A stretch of DNA of 64,000 bases from Bradyrhizobium betae (GTDB lineage Bacteria > Pseudomonadota > Alphaproteobacteria > Rhizobiales > Xanthobacteraceae), in NCBI RefSeq assembly GCF_008932115.1, contig NZ_CP044543.1:1550001-1614000 (forward strand). The letters run 5' to 3'. The notes below the pieces were generated by a model, which saw only the letters and a list, made by a program, of their open reading frames with translations, ran no database searches and was not told the DNA's origin. Made by a program: the position numbers and the translations under genes. The number at the start of each line of letters is the position of its first letter. Positions within the stretch are counted from its first letter, which is position 1. Shown piece by piece: positions 35,291-43,723 of the stretch.

Positions 35291-36187
35291 ATGACTGACC
35301 CTACGCTGGGCCCCTTCACGCTCGCCCATTTGTCCGACCCGCATCTGCCGCCGCTGCCGAAACCGCGGCTGGTCGAGCTCGCGGGCAAGCGCGCGCTCGG
35401 CTACGTCAACTGGACCCGCAACCGCCACAAGTACCAGCGCCGCGAAGTGCTCGACGCACTGGTCGCCGACGTCAGGGCGCAGGCGCCCGACCACATCGCC
35501 GTCACGGGCGACCTCGTCAACCTGGCGATGGAGGCGGAGTTCGCGCCCGCGCGGGCCTGGCTCGACGAGGTCGGCCCGCCCGACCGGGTCACCACGATTC
35601 CCGGCAATCACGACGCCTATGTCCGCGCCACCTTTCATCGCTTCGGCGAGACCTTTGCGCCCTATCTTGCCGGCGACGACGGCAGCACCGGGTTTCCGAG
35701 CCTGCGCCGGCGCGGGCCGCTCGCGCTGATCAGCCTGTCCACGGCGGTGCCGACCTTGCCGCTGATGGCGACGGGCACGCTCGGCCGCGAGCAACTGGCG
35801 GCCCTCGAACAGGTGCTGGAACGGCTTTCGGCCGAGGACGTCTTCCGGGTGCTGCTGGTGCATCATCCGCTGAAGTCCGACGCGCGCCAGAAGCGGATGA
35901 CGGATTCCGCCGATCTGCTGGCCCTGTTGAAACGCCACGGCGTCGAGCTGATCCTGCACGGGCACGACCACATTCATTCGACGATGTGGTTCGAGGGCCC
36001 CAACGGCAACATCCCCGCAGTCGGCGTGCCGTCGGCCTCCGCGCTCGCGCACGGGCGCTACCCGGCCGCGGCTTATAATCTGTTCACGATCGAGAAGGAC
36101 AATGCCGGCTGGCGCTGCGAGCAGACGGTGCGGAGTCTCGAGTCCGGATTTCAGATCCGGCAGATCAAGCATGCAAGGCTGGTTTAG
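35291..36187 (+). CDS. Metallophosphoesterase
   Basis: 298 residues of the calcineurin-like phosphoesterase fold. Metal-binding motifs in order: LAHLSDPHL, VTGDLVNLA, IPGNHDAYV, VLLVHHPLK and LHGHDHIHST. This matches the CpdA/Icc-like branch but lacks evidence for cyclic AMP specificity. ATG 35291 is chosen as the start because homology begins at the PFTLAHLSDPH strand. Divergent from the Nudix gene. Confidence 0.9.
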   Translation: MTDPTLGPFTLAHLSDPHLPPLPKPRLVELAGKRALGYVNWTRNRHKYQRREVLDALVADVRAQAPDHIAVTGDLVNLAMEAEFAPARAWLDEVGPPDRVTTIPGNHDAYVRATFHRFGETFAPYLAGDDGSTGFPSLRRRGPLALISLSTAVPTLPLMATGTLGREQLAALEQVLERLSAEDVFRVLLVHHPLKSDARQKRMTDSADLLALLKRHGVELILHGHDHIHSTMWFEGPNGNIPAVGVPSASALAHGRYPAAAYNLFTIEKDNAGWRCEQTVRSLESGFQIRQIKHARLV

Positions 36188-36193
36188 CTCTCT

Positions 36194-36294
36194 GTCATTC
36201 CGGGGCATGCGAAGCATGAGCCCGGAATCCATCGAGCCGCAGCGCATGAGGACAAATGGATTCCGGGTTCATGCTTCGCATGCCCCGGAATGAC
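36194..36294. repeat. Palindromic repeat, family B copy 1
   Basis: 101-bp element. The outer 26 bases (starting GTCATTCCGGGGCATGCG) are perfectly complementary to the last 26, and an inner pair CCCGGAATCCAT/ATGGATTCCGGG continues the stem. It lies 7 bp after the phosphoesterase stop. A second copy lies at 59811-59914. Confidence 0.9.
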
Positions 36295-36307
36295 GGCGAA
36301 GGGTACC

Positions 36308-36862
36308 TCACCAGCTCCGCAGGGCCGCCAGCACGGCAACCCCGAACAGCGCGGCGGCACCGAGCACGAATCCGAACACGAACGGCCAGACGCGCGAGCG
36401 GCGTGGCGGCGGCGCGGCCTCGGACTTCGGCTCCGATGGCACCACCATCGCGCGCTCGCGTTCGATCATGCGGCGGGCGACGTAGTCGGTGACGGCTTCG
36501 ACGATCACGGAAATGTCGTGCGATTCGGCGAGCACGATGCGGCCGAAGCGGGTGTCTTGGACGAAGCGGTACATCCGCTTGTCGCGCCCCATCAGGATGT
36601 GCGCGACGACGTCGATCCAGAGCCTCGGCGTATCGCCCTGGCTGACGCCGCGGTCAAACAGGTCGATCTGATCAGGCACTTGGGCGAACAGGGGATCGAG
36701 AGCGTCGTTGAGGATCTCGAGCCGCGCCACCTCGGCGTCGCGCAGATCGACGACTACACCGGTCCGGTCAGCAGCCTCGATCCGCGCGCGCAGCAGCGCG
36801 TCGCGCAGCCGCACCGGGCGCGGCTGGCTGGGATGGGTCCCGCTGGTCTCGGGCTCTGACAT
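36308..36862 (-). CDS. Hypothetical protein with C-terminal membrane anchor
   Basis: About 184 residues from ATG 36862, which has a GAGG ribosome-binding site 6 bp upstream. Soluble mixed alpha/beta region (LRDAEVARLEILNDALDPLF, WIDVVAHILMGRDKRMYRF), then a Pro/Arg-rich linker and a transmembrane helix at residues 160 to 180, ending two residues before the stop, so a tail-anchored type. No known domain. Confidence 0.6.
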   Translation of the reverse strand: MSEPETSGTHPSQPRPVRLRDALLRARIEAADRTGVVVDLRDAEVARLEILNDALDPLFAQVPDQIDLFDRGVSQGDTPRLWIDVVAHILMGRDKRMYRFVQDTRFGRIVLAESHDISVIVEAVTDYVARRMIERERAMVVPSEPKSEAAPPPRRSRVWPFVFGFVLGAAALFGVAVLAALRSW

Positions 36863-37045
36863 TGTCGGCCTCGTCCTCACTATCCTCCATTAACCTATCA
36901 GCAACCACTCCTTCCGCAAAGGCCCCACAATTCCAGAGACTTACGGCGCCGCAGCCGGCTCACCTGTGCCAAAAACAGACGATCCCACCCAGGCAGAGCC
37001 TGGATGGGACCATCCGTCCTTGGACGTCTTCTTGAATTCGGGCCG

Positions 37046-37255
37046 TCAGGCCGAGACGCGCGCCGGCTCTTCCACGATCGAGAAGCGGACGCCGGCCTTG
37101 TGGCGGTTCTCTTCCGAGACGGTGCGCCAGGCATCCTCGGCTTCCGTGCGGGTCTTGAACGGACCCTGCACCTGGGCCGAGCCTTCCACGAGCTTGTGGA
37201 AGTTCATCGAACCGAACTCGCCGCCGATCACCCAGAAATTGCTGCCTTTGGTCAT
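37046..37255 (-). CDS. DUF4170 small protein
   Basis: 69 residues matching DUF4170: NFWVIGGEFGSMNFHKLVEG, then GPFKTRTEAEDAWRTVSEEN. ATG 37255 is preferred, with a GGAGAG ribosome-binding site; a GTG at 37261 is the alternative. It follows aceA by 30 bp on the same strand and probably shares its transcript. Function unknown. Confidence 0.85.
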   Translation of the reverse strand: MTKGSNFWVIGGEFGSMNFHKLVEGSAQVQGPFKTRTEAEDAWRTVSEENRHKAGVRFSIVEEPARVSA

Positions 37256-37285
37256 TGTCACTCTCCTGTTTGGTAGCGTGATGCG

Positions 37286-38920
37286 TTAGCCGAACTGGTT
37301 CATGGTGTTGTGAGCGCCGCCCGCCTTCAGGGCAGCCTCGCCGGCGAAGTATTCCTTGTGGTCGTCGCCGATGTCGGAGCCGGCCATGTTCTGATGCTTG
37401 GCGCAGGCGATGCCCTGACGGATTTCCGCGCGCTGGACGTTCTTGACGTAGCCCAGCATGCCCTGCTCGCCGAAGTACTCGCGTGCGAGATTGTCGGTCG
37501 AGAGCGCTGCCGTGTGATAGGTCGGCAACGTGATCAGGTGGTGGAAGATGCCGGCACGCTTGGCGGAATCGGCCTGGAAGGTGCGGATGCGCTCGTCGGC
37601 TTCGATGGCCAGCGGCGTATCGTCGTATTCCGGCTTCATCAGTTCGGCGCGGTTGTACTTGCTGACGTCCGTGCCCGCTTCCTTCATCGCGTCGTAGACC
37701 TGCCAACGGAAGTTGAGGGTCCAGTTGAAGGACGGCGAGTTGTTGTAGGCGAGCTTGGCGTTCGGAACCACCTTGCGGATCCGATCGACCATCTTGGCGA
37801 TCTGCTCGATATGCGGCTTCTCGGTTTCGATCCACAGCAGATCAGCGCCGTTCTGCAGCGAGGTGATGCTGTCGAGCACGCAGCGATCTTCGCCAGTGCC
37901 GGGACGGAACTGGTAGAGATTGCTGGGCAGGCGCTTCGGACGCAGCATCTTGCCGTTCCGGTTGATGATGACGTCGCCGTTGCGGGCGTTCTCCGGCGTC
38001 ACTTCCTCGCAATCGAGGAAGCTGTTGTACTGATCGCCGATATCACCCGGCTTGTGGCTGACGGCGATCTGCTGCGTGAGGCCGGCGCCGAGCGAGTCGG
38101 TGCGGGTCACGACGACGCCGTCTTCGACGCCCAGTTCGAGGAACGCATGGCGGCAGGCCCGGATCTTCGCCAGGAACACCTCGTGCGGCACGGTGACCTT
38201 GCCGTCCTGGTGGCCGCACTGCTTCTCGTCCGAAACCTGGTTCTCGATCTGCAGCGCGCAGGCGCCCGCCTCGATCATCTTCTTGGCGAGCAGATAGGTC
38301 GCCTCGGCGTTGCCGAAGCCCGCGTCGATGTCGGCGATAACAGGGACGACATGGGTCTGGAAGTTGTCGATCTTCTCGATCAGCTCCTTCTCGCGGGTCT
38401 TGTCGCCTTCCTTGCGCGCCTTGTCGAGGTTGCGGAAGATGTCGTTCAGCTCGCGCGAGTCGGCCTGACGCAGGAAGGTGTAGAGCTCTTCGATCAGAGC
38501 CGGCACCGAGGTCTTCTCGTGCATCGACTGGTCCGGCAGCGGTCCGAACTCGGAGCGCAGCGCCGCGATCATCCAGCCGGAGAGATAGAGGTAGCGGCGA
38601 TCGGTCTTGCCGCCGAAGTGCTTCTTGATCGAGATCAGCTTCTGCTGGGCGATGAAGCCGTGCCAGCAACCCAGCGATTGGGTGTACTTGGTCGGATCGG
38701 CGTCATAGGCCGCCATATCGGCCCGCATCAGCGCCGCAGTGTAGCGGGCGATGTCCAGACCGGTCTTGAAGCGGTTCTGCAGGCGCATGCGCGCGACGGC
38801 CTCGGCCTTCACCCCGTTCCAGGTCGGCTTGGTTTCGAGGAGCGCCTGGGCCGCCTCGATCTCGCTCTGATACGAGGCCGGGCGCTGCAGGGCGTTGATG
38901 CCACGGGGCTGGTAGTTCAT
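37286..38920 (-). CDS. aceA: Isocitrate lyase
   Basis: Cleaves isocitrate to glyoxylate and succinate in the glyoxylate bypass. 544 residues, the longer alphaproteobacterial form. The active-site segment reads KQCGHQDGKVTVP, with the catalytic Cys in place and Gln replacing the second Lys of the usual KKCGH. Metal and substrate segments DIDAGFGNAEA and TRTDSLGAGLT are intact. AAAGGA ribosome-binding site before ATG 38920. Divergent from the ScfR/RamB-type regulator that probably controls it. Confidence 0.95.
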   Translation of the reverse strand: MNYQPRGINALQRPASYQSEIEAAQALLETKPTWNGVKAEAVARMRLQNRFKTGLDIARYTAALMRADMAAYDADPTKYTQSLGCWHGFIAQQKLISIKKHFGGKTDRRYLYLSGWMIAALRSEFGPLPDQSMHEKTSVPALIEELYTFLRQADSRELNDIFRNLDKARKEGDKTREKELIEKIDNFQTHVVPVIADIDAGFGNAEATYLLAKKMIEAGACALQIENQVSDEKQCGHQDGKVTVPHEVFLAKIRACRHAFLELGVEDGVVVTRTDSLGAGLTQQIAVSHKPGDIGDQYNSFLDCEEVTPENARNGDVIINRNGKMLRPKRLPSNLYQFRPGTGEDRCVLDSITSLQNGADLLWIETEKPHIEQIAKMVDRIRKVVPNAKLAYNNSPSFNWTLNFRWQVYDAMKEAGTDVSKYNRAELMKPEYDDTPLAIEADERIRTFQADSAKRAGIFHHLITLPTYHTAALSTDNLAREYFGEQGMLGYVKNVQRAEIRQGIACAKHQNMAGSDIGDDHKEYFAGEAALKAGGAHNTMNQFG

Positions 38921-38980
38921 GTGCTCGATCCTTTCGCTGATGACAAAGCGCTTGGCATTGTCATCGACATTTTTGACAGT

Positions 38981-39111
38981 GCATTGCGAAATGCGTGTCC
39001 CGAGCTAAACGCGAGAAAGGGAAGTTCGTATAGAGGGCTTGTATTTGAATGGTGATGTCATGTAACATCGGAACATGTAATAGATGTTATTTTGTAAATC
39101 TTGTAACAAAA
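38981..39111. promoter_or_regulatory. AT-rich aceA/regulator intergenic region with candidate operators
   Basis: AT-rich region between divergent genes. TTTGTAAA at 39091-39098 and TTGCGAAA at 38984-38991 resemble the actinobacterial RamB box TTTGCAAA. The hexamer pair TTTTGT/ACAAAA (39090-39095, 39106-39111), the repeated TGTAACA at 39061 and 39102, and GATGT/ACATC at 39054-39069 are further candidates. A perfect GCATT/AATGC hairpin lies at 38981-38994. Assignment by similarity only. Confidence 0.45.
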
Positions 39112-39153
39112 CAGGACAGTGATGCTGTCCTTTGCGCCTCTGGAGACCTGAAG

Positions 39154-40599
39154 ATGCCCGCCGAGCCCGGGAAGAAACTGTTCGTCGGTCCGCGCTTCCG
39201 GAGGATCCGGCAGCAGCTGGGGCTGTCACAGACCCAGATGGCCGAGGGACTCGGGATCTCGCCCAGCTACGTCAACCTGATCGAGCGCAACCAGCGTCCG
39301 GTGACCGCGCAGATCCTGCTGCGGCTGGCCGAGACCTACGACCTCGACCTGCGCGACCTCGCCACCGCGGACGAGGACCGCTTCTTCGCCGAGCTGAACG
39401 AGATCTTTTCCGATCCGCTGTTCCGCCAGATCGACGTGCCCAAGCAGGAGCTGCGCGACCTCGCCGAGCTATGCCCGGGCGTGACTCACGCGCTGCAACG
39501 GCTCTACGCGGCCTATACCGAGGCCCGCCAGGGCGAGACGCTGGCCGCGGCGCAGATGGCCGACCGCGATGTCGGCACGCGCTACGAGGCCAATCCGGTC
39601 GAGCGCGTGCGCGAGCTGATCGAGGCCAACCGCAACTATTTTCCGGAGCTCGAACAGGCCGCCGAAACCTTGCGCGACGAGCTGAACGTGCCGGCCGAAG
39701 GGCTGTATGCCGCACTCGCCGCGCGGCTGCGCGAAAAGCACTCGATCCAGACCCGCATCATGCCCGTCGACGTGATGCGCGAAACGCTGCGGCGTTTCGA
39801 CCGTCACCGCCGCCAGCTGCTGATCTCGGAACTCGTTGATCCGTCAGGCCGCGCCTTCCAGCTCGCCTTCCAGCTGGGCTTAGGGGAATGCGCGCAAGCC
39901 CTGGAGACCATCATCGGCCGCGCCGGCCCGCTCGACGACGCGCCGCGCCGGCTGTTCCGCATCACCCTCGCCAACTATTTCGCAGCGGCTGTGATGATGC
40001 CCTATCCGGCGTTCCTGGCCGCGGCCGAGGCCTTGAACTACGACATCCATCTGCTGGCACAGCGCTTCAACTCCGGCTTCGAGCAGGTGTGCCATCGACT
40101 CACCACGCTGCAGCGGCCGAATGCGCGCGGGATTCCGTTCTTCCTGCTGCGCGTCGACAATGCCGGCAACGTCTCGAAGCGATTTTCGTCCGGCACTTTT
40201 CCGTTCTCGAAATTCGGCGGAACGTGCCCGTTGTGGAACGTGCACTCGACCTTCGACACGCCGGATCGCCTGCTCAAGCAGGTGATCGAGCTGTCCGACG
40301 GCACGCGCTATTTCTCAATCGCGCAGATGGTGCGCCGCCCCGTCGCGCCGCACCCGCTGCCGCAGCCGCGCTTCGCCATCGGCCTCGGCTGCGAGATCCG
40401 CCACGCCTCACGTCTCGTCTATGCCGCCGGAATGGACCTCGAGAAGACCGAAGGCACGCCGATCGGCGTCAACTGCCGCCTCTGCGAGCGCGAAAACTGC
40501 GCCCAGCGCGCCGAGCCGCCGATCACGCGCACGCTGATCCTGGACGAGACGACGCGGCGGGTGAGCTCGTTCGCATTCTCGAATGCACGGGAGTTGTGA
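39154..40599 (+). CDS. ScfR/RamB-type XRE regulator of acetate/glyoxylate metabolism
   Basis: 481 residues. N-terminal XRE helix-turn-helix (LGLSQTQMAEGLGISPSYVN, residues 17 to 45), then an IrrE-like/COG3800 region and a C-terminal DUF2083 region with a cysteine cluster near NCRLCERENCAQRAEP. This architecture is that of RamB/ScfR, which responds to acyl-CoA and regulates glyoxylate or short-chain fatty-acid genes. ATG 39154 is chosen because homology starts at KLFVGPRFR. Divergent from aceA. Confidence 0.88.
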   Translation: MPAEPGKKLFVGPRFRRIRQQLGLSQTQMAEGLGISPSYVNLIERNQRPVTAQILLRLAETYDLDLRDLATADEDRFFAELNEIFSDPLFRQIDVPKQELRDLAELCPGVTHALQRLYAAYTEARQGETLAAAQMADRDVGTRYEANPVERVRELIEANRNYFPELEQAAETLRDELNVPAEGLYAALAARLREKHSIQTRIMPVDVMRETLRRFDRHRRQLLISELVDPSGRAFQLAFQLGLGECAQALETIIGRAGPLDDAPRRLFRITLANYFAAAVMMPYPAFLAAAEALNYDIHLLAQRFNSGFEQVCHRLTTLQRPNARGIPFFLLRVDNAGNVSKRFSSGTFPFSKFGGTCPLWNVHSTFDTPDRLLKQVIELSDGTRYFSIAQMVRRPVAPHPLPQPRFAIGLGCEIRHASRLVYAAGMDLEKTEGTPIGVNCRLCERENCAQRAEPPITRTLILDETTRRVSSFAFSNAREL

Positions 40600-40710
40600 G
40601 GTTTGCCATTGGCCCTGTAGCGGTTCTCGCAACTTCAGAGGAACTTCCGTTTTTTCCCGACGTTGTCCTGGCAGAAGGGCGGCGCGGCTTGTTTGCCGCC
40701 GGTCGGCGAC

Positions 40711-40929
40711 ATGAAAAACTTTTCAAATGCAGCATTCGCGCCTGACGTGATCGAGGCCATGACCATCGCCCTCGGCGCGGCGGTCGCCACCCTGCCCGAG
40801 CCGGTGCATTCGGCGCATATCGACACCATTGCCCAATCCATTCTCCGAACAGCCAAAACCGGCGAGCGCAACGTCGCGGTCTTGCAGCGGATTGCGCTGA
40901 TGGAGCTCAGCCTTGCGCCGCGCACATGA
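40711..40929 (+). CDS. Hypothetical small protein
   Basis: 72 residues, mostly helical (DVIEAMTIALGAAVATLP, then SAHIDTIAQSILRTAKTGE). ATG 40711 is preceded by a weak purine-rich site. It overlaps the next gene by 4 bp, suggesting co-expression. No known family; the pattern recurs in Bradyrhizobium genomes by my recollection, which I cannot check here. Confidence 0.6.
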   Translation: MKNFSNAAFAPDVIEAMTIALGAAVATLPEPVHSAHIDTIAQSILRTAKTGERNVAVLQRIALMELSLAPRT

Positions 40930-41402
40930 CGAGGCGAATCATGAGAGTCGAGGCCGGCGTCATTGCAGCCATTTTGGCGCTGTGCGGCTCTGCGGTTGTG
41001 CACGCGGAAAACTGGACCACCTATCGCATTCCTGAAACCGGGACCACGGTGGACATCCCCGCCTCGATCTTCACGGACGACGCCGGCAAGCCGGACGGCC
41101 AGGGCCAGCGGTTTCGCTCGGCCGATGGCAGAGCCGATATGACCGTGCAAGCGGTGCCCCGGACCGGCGAGTCTCCGGCCGCCTTCCTCGCCCGGAAGAA
41201 TCCACCGTCCGGCATCGTCTACAAGCGGATCACGCCGCGCTTCTTCGTCGTGTCCAGCGTCAAGCGCGACACCATCTGGTACGACCGCTGCAACTTTTCG
41301 GTCCGCTATGTCCGTTGCGTGCTGATCAATTATCCCGCGGCCGAGAAACGCCAGTGGGGCGCCGTCGTGACCAGGATCAGCCACAGCCTGGGCGGCGGCT
41401 GA
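40926..41402 (+). CDS. Exported hypothetical protein
   Basis: 158 residues with a signal peptide (hydrophobic residues 10 to 25, cleavage after VVHA). Mature part is a small domain beginning NWTTYRIPETGTTVDIPAS and containing two Cys (DRCNFSVRYVRC) that may form a disulfide. The ATG overlaps the preceding stop as ATGA. Periplasmic, function unknown. Confidence 0.65.
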   Translation: MTRRIMRVEAGVIAAILALCGSAVVHAENWTTYRIPETGTTVDIPASIFTDDAGKPDGQGQRFRSADGRADMTVQAVPRTGESPAAFLARKNPPSGIVYKRITPRFFVVSSVKRDTIWYDRCNFSVRYVRCVLINYPAAEKRQWGAVVTRISHSLGGG

Positions 41403-41565
41403 CATTTTGCGGCCCGCCTTGGTTAATCCCGCACTAATTCGCCCACGCGATCTGCAACCAAGGATTAAGCACGCCTCAACATCGGTCCCATAGTCTCGCC
41501 TCACTCACTTTTCGCAAACAACGGTGGCCTATCCTGCCGGGCGAAGTGACATCAGGGGGTTCATC

Positions 41566-42366
41566 ATGCGCATTGCGTTGCTGCTGACCGCAACCATCGT
41601 CGGCGCGCTCTTCGCCAGTCCATCCAGTGCCGGATCGCTCGATGCCGATGCAGCGCAGCCGCTGCCGCCGGGCTTCCAGAGCTACCGCGGCTACATGTTC
41701 GACGTGTCCGAGAACCGCGACCGCAAGGACGTCGACAAGCTCATGGACAATCTGAAGAGCCAGATCGACGTCGTCGAAGGCGCCGGCCTCTCGCCGCGCG
41801 TGCTGCGCTTCTTCCATACCGTTCCGATCGTTGCGAGCGAGCTCGCCTGTCTCGACGAAGGCGCCGCGACCGCGTGCTACGGCCGGGTCACGCCCGACAT
41901 CCAGCGCACCGCTCCCCGGACGTTGACGGTCTGGGACCCCAGCAAGCAGCGCTGGAGCAATCCCAATGCCGTCGACCTCGCGGTCGATTCGGGCCTCGGC
42001 GTGATCATGCTGCGCCCCGACATGATGCGCTACGAGAAGGAAGCCGTGCTGCTGCACGAGATGCTGCACGCGTTTCACGCGCGGCTGCTGCCGGACGGCT
42101 ACGCCAACAAGGGCGTGATCGGCTATTACGCCCTGGCCAAGTCCAAGGACCAGCTGCCCAAGGACTCCTATACGATGAAGAATCCGATGGAATTCTTTGC
42201 CGTGACCTCCAGCATCTTCCTGGCGGGAAAGAGCGAATTCCACGACCCGAAGTCGCGTGAGGCGCTCAAGGAGAAGATGCCGGACTATTACAAATATCTG
42301 GTCGGCGTGTTCGGCTTCGACCCCGAGCCGGCGGCGTCAAACGGCCCGGTTGCCTCGCTGAAGTAA
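41566..42366 (+). CDS. Exported putative metallopeptidase-like protein
   Basis: 266 residues with a signal peptide (LLLTATIVGALFASPSSAGS). Near residue 164 it has LLHEMLHAFHARL, an HExxHxxH zinc-binding pattern with Glu as the catalytic base; the third ligand is probably the final His or a downstream Glu. This supports a secreted zinc protease, but I cannot name its family. ATG 41566 is chosen over an upstream non-ATG extension. Ends in a strong terminator. Confidence 0.65.
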   Translation: MRIALLLTATIVGALFASPSSAGSLDADAAQPLPPGFQSYRGYMFDVSENRDRKDVDKLMDNLKSQIDVVEGAGLSPRVLRFFHTVPIVASELACLDEGAATACYGRVTPDIQRTAPRTLTVWDPSKQRWSNPNAVDLAVDSGLGVIMLRPDMMRYEKEAVLLHEMLHAFHARLLPDGYANKGVIGYYALAKSKDQLPKDSYTMKNPMEFFAVTSSIFLAGKSEFHDPKSREALKEKMPDYYKYLVGVFGFDPEPAASNGPVASLK

Positions 42367-42390
42367 GGCGCCTGCGCCAACTCACCCCGA

Positions 42391-42418
42391 AAGCCGCGCG
42401 AAAATGCGCGGCTTTTTT
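42391..42418 (+). terminator. Intrinsic terminator after the putative metallopeptidase
   Basis: Stem AAGCCGCGC/GCGCGGCTT around GAAAAT, followed by six T. Positioned 25 bp after the stop codon. Textbook rho-independent form. Confidence 0.9.
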
Positions 42419-42528
42419 GTTTTGCCAACCGGAAGCTGCGGATGACGCCCCGCCGGGAATTGCCAAGCCGGGGCCCGATCTGCATAGTCCCGCCCGCATC
42501 GATACCGTTTTCAAGAGGATACAAGAAC

Positions 42529-42882
42529 ATGGCGGACGCCGACCTGGATGTCGTGATCCGGCAACTGGCCAGACAGCTGCATACGGGCCTGATGACCCGC
42601 GCCAAGGAGCGGCGGGATCGCTTCAACGGCCTCGCGGCCAAGGCCAAGGGCAAGGAGACGGGCGAGCGCTTCAAGATGCTGGCCAGGGCCAGCATGGAGC
42701 AGGCCACCGCCGCCGCCAAGCGCCTGCAGATGTCCGCCGACAACGTCGCCGACAGCTACGCCCGCGCGATGCGCCTCGCCGCCAGCACGCCTGTTCCGGT
42801 GAAGGCGGAAAAGAAGGCGAAGGACAAGCCTGCGAAGAAGGCCGCCAAGTCGAAGAAGGCCAAAGCGAAGAAGGCGAAGTAG
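42529..42882 (+). CDS. Histone H1-like lysine-rich protein
   Basis: 117 residues. The first 85 are helical with a charged surface (LDVVIRQLARQLHTGLM and MLARASMEQATAAAKRLQ), the last 30 are almost only Lys and Ala with Pro (KKAKDKPAKKAAKSKKAK). This resembles bacterial H1-like tails that bind DNA nonspecifically, but the N-terminal part is not a known histone fold. ATG 42529 has an AGAGGAT ribosome-binding site at GAGGATACAAGAAC. Confidence 0.7.
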   Translation: MADADLDVVIRQLARQLHTGLMTRAKERRDRFNGLAAKAKGKETGERFKMLARASMEQATAAAKRLQMSADNVADSYARAMRLAASTPVPVKAEKKAKDKPAKKAAKSKKAKAKKAK

Positions 42883-42895
42883 GCGCGAGGTTCTT

Positions 42896-42916
42896 CCCTC
42901 TCCCACAGGGAGAGGG
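42896..42916. terminator. Stem-loop between convergent genes
   Basis: Perfect 9-bp stem CCCTCTCCC/GGGAGAGGG with a 3-base ACA loop, 14 bp after the histone-like stop and 30 bp before the convergent TPR gene stop. No strong T-run, so it may act as a bidirectional pause or terminator. Confidence 0.5.
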
Positions 42917-42946
42917 TTGCAGCGGCGAATGCAGCTCTAGATATCG

Positions 42947-43588
42947 TCACCGCCGCGGCGCGGCCCCCTGGGTCGGCTCGGCGCTCGCGAGTTCGGCGAG
43001 TTTGGCGCGTGCCGCATCGCGGGTGCGGGCGTCCTTGCCGGCCGGCAGCGCAAGTGCGGCTTCGAAATCGGCGCGGGCATCGTCGGCCTGGCCGCGGGCG
43101 AGGAAGGCGAGACCCCGATCGAGGCGGGCCTGGGCAACCGACGGATCGAGGCGGATCGCCGTGTTGTAGCTCAGGATCGCGCGATCGAGATCGCCGGTGC
43201 CGGCAAGCGCCAGACCGCGCTCGTGATAGGGCGCGGCGAGCTTTGGATTATGCGCAATCGCCTCGTCGTAATCCTCGATGGCGAGCGCGAGGTCGCCGTT
43301 CTGCCGGCGCGCCAGCGCCCGGTCGCGATAGAGCGTGGCGCGGTTGGGATTGAGGTGGATGGCCTCGTCGAAATCCGCGATCGCCCGCCGCCAGTCGCCA
43401 TGGCGCAGCGCGATCCGGCCGCGTCCCTCATAAGCGAAAGCGATCAGCGAGCCGCGCAGCGGCGAGAAGCCGATCACGGCCGAGCAGATGTCGGGCTCGT
43501 CCTCGTCCCCGCAATTGACGACCGTATGCGTGGACAGGCCAATGAGCACGCCCAGGACGATCAGCAATGGTACCGCAGCTTTGGTCAT
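42947..43588 (-). CDS. TPR-repeat membrane-anchored or exported protein
   Basis: 213 residues. An N-terminal hydrophobic segment (AAVPLLIVLGVLIGLS) could be a signal or anchor, a CGDEDEPDIC segment may form a disulfide, and residues 55 to 165 are tetratricopeptide repeats (e.g., RRAIADFDEAIHLNPNRA, then LAIEDYDEAIAHNPKLA, then RAILSYNTAIRLDPSVA). Likely a protein-protein scaffold in the periplasm; partners unknown. Confidence 0.83.
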   Translation of the reverse strand: MTKAAVPLLIVLGVLIGLSTHTVVNCGDEDEPDICSAVIGFSPLRGSLIAFAYEGRGRIALRHGDWRRAIADFDEAIHLNPNRATLYRDRALARRQNGDLALAIEDYDEAIAHNPKLAAPYHERGLALAGTGDLDRAILSYNTAIRLDPSVAQARLDRGLAFLARGQADDARADFEAALALPAGKDARTRDAARAKLAELASAEPTQGAAPRR

Positions 43589-43723
43589 CGTCGACGGCGA
43601 CCGGCATTGGGCCGGCCACGCATCCCCTTTCGAAGAAACAGTCTCGTCGTGCTGTTACCACCGCTGCGGGCGATTCTGTGTGCGCCAGGTCACAAAGCCT
43701 GGCGCGATTTCTGGCCTGTTGCA

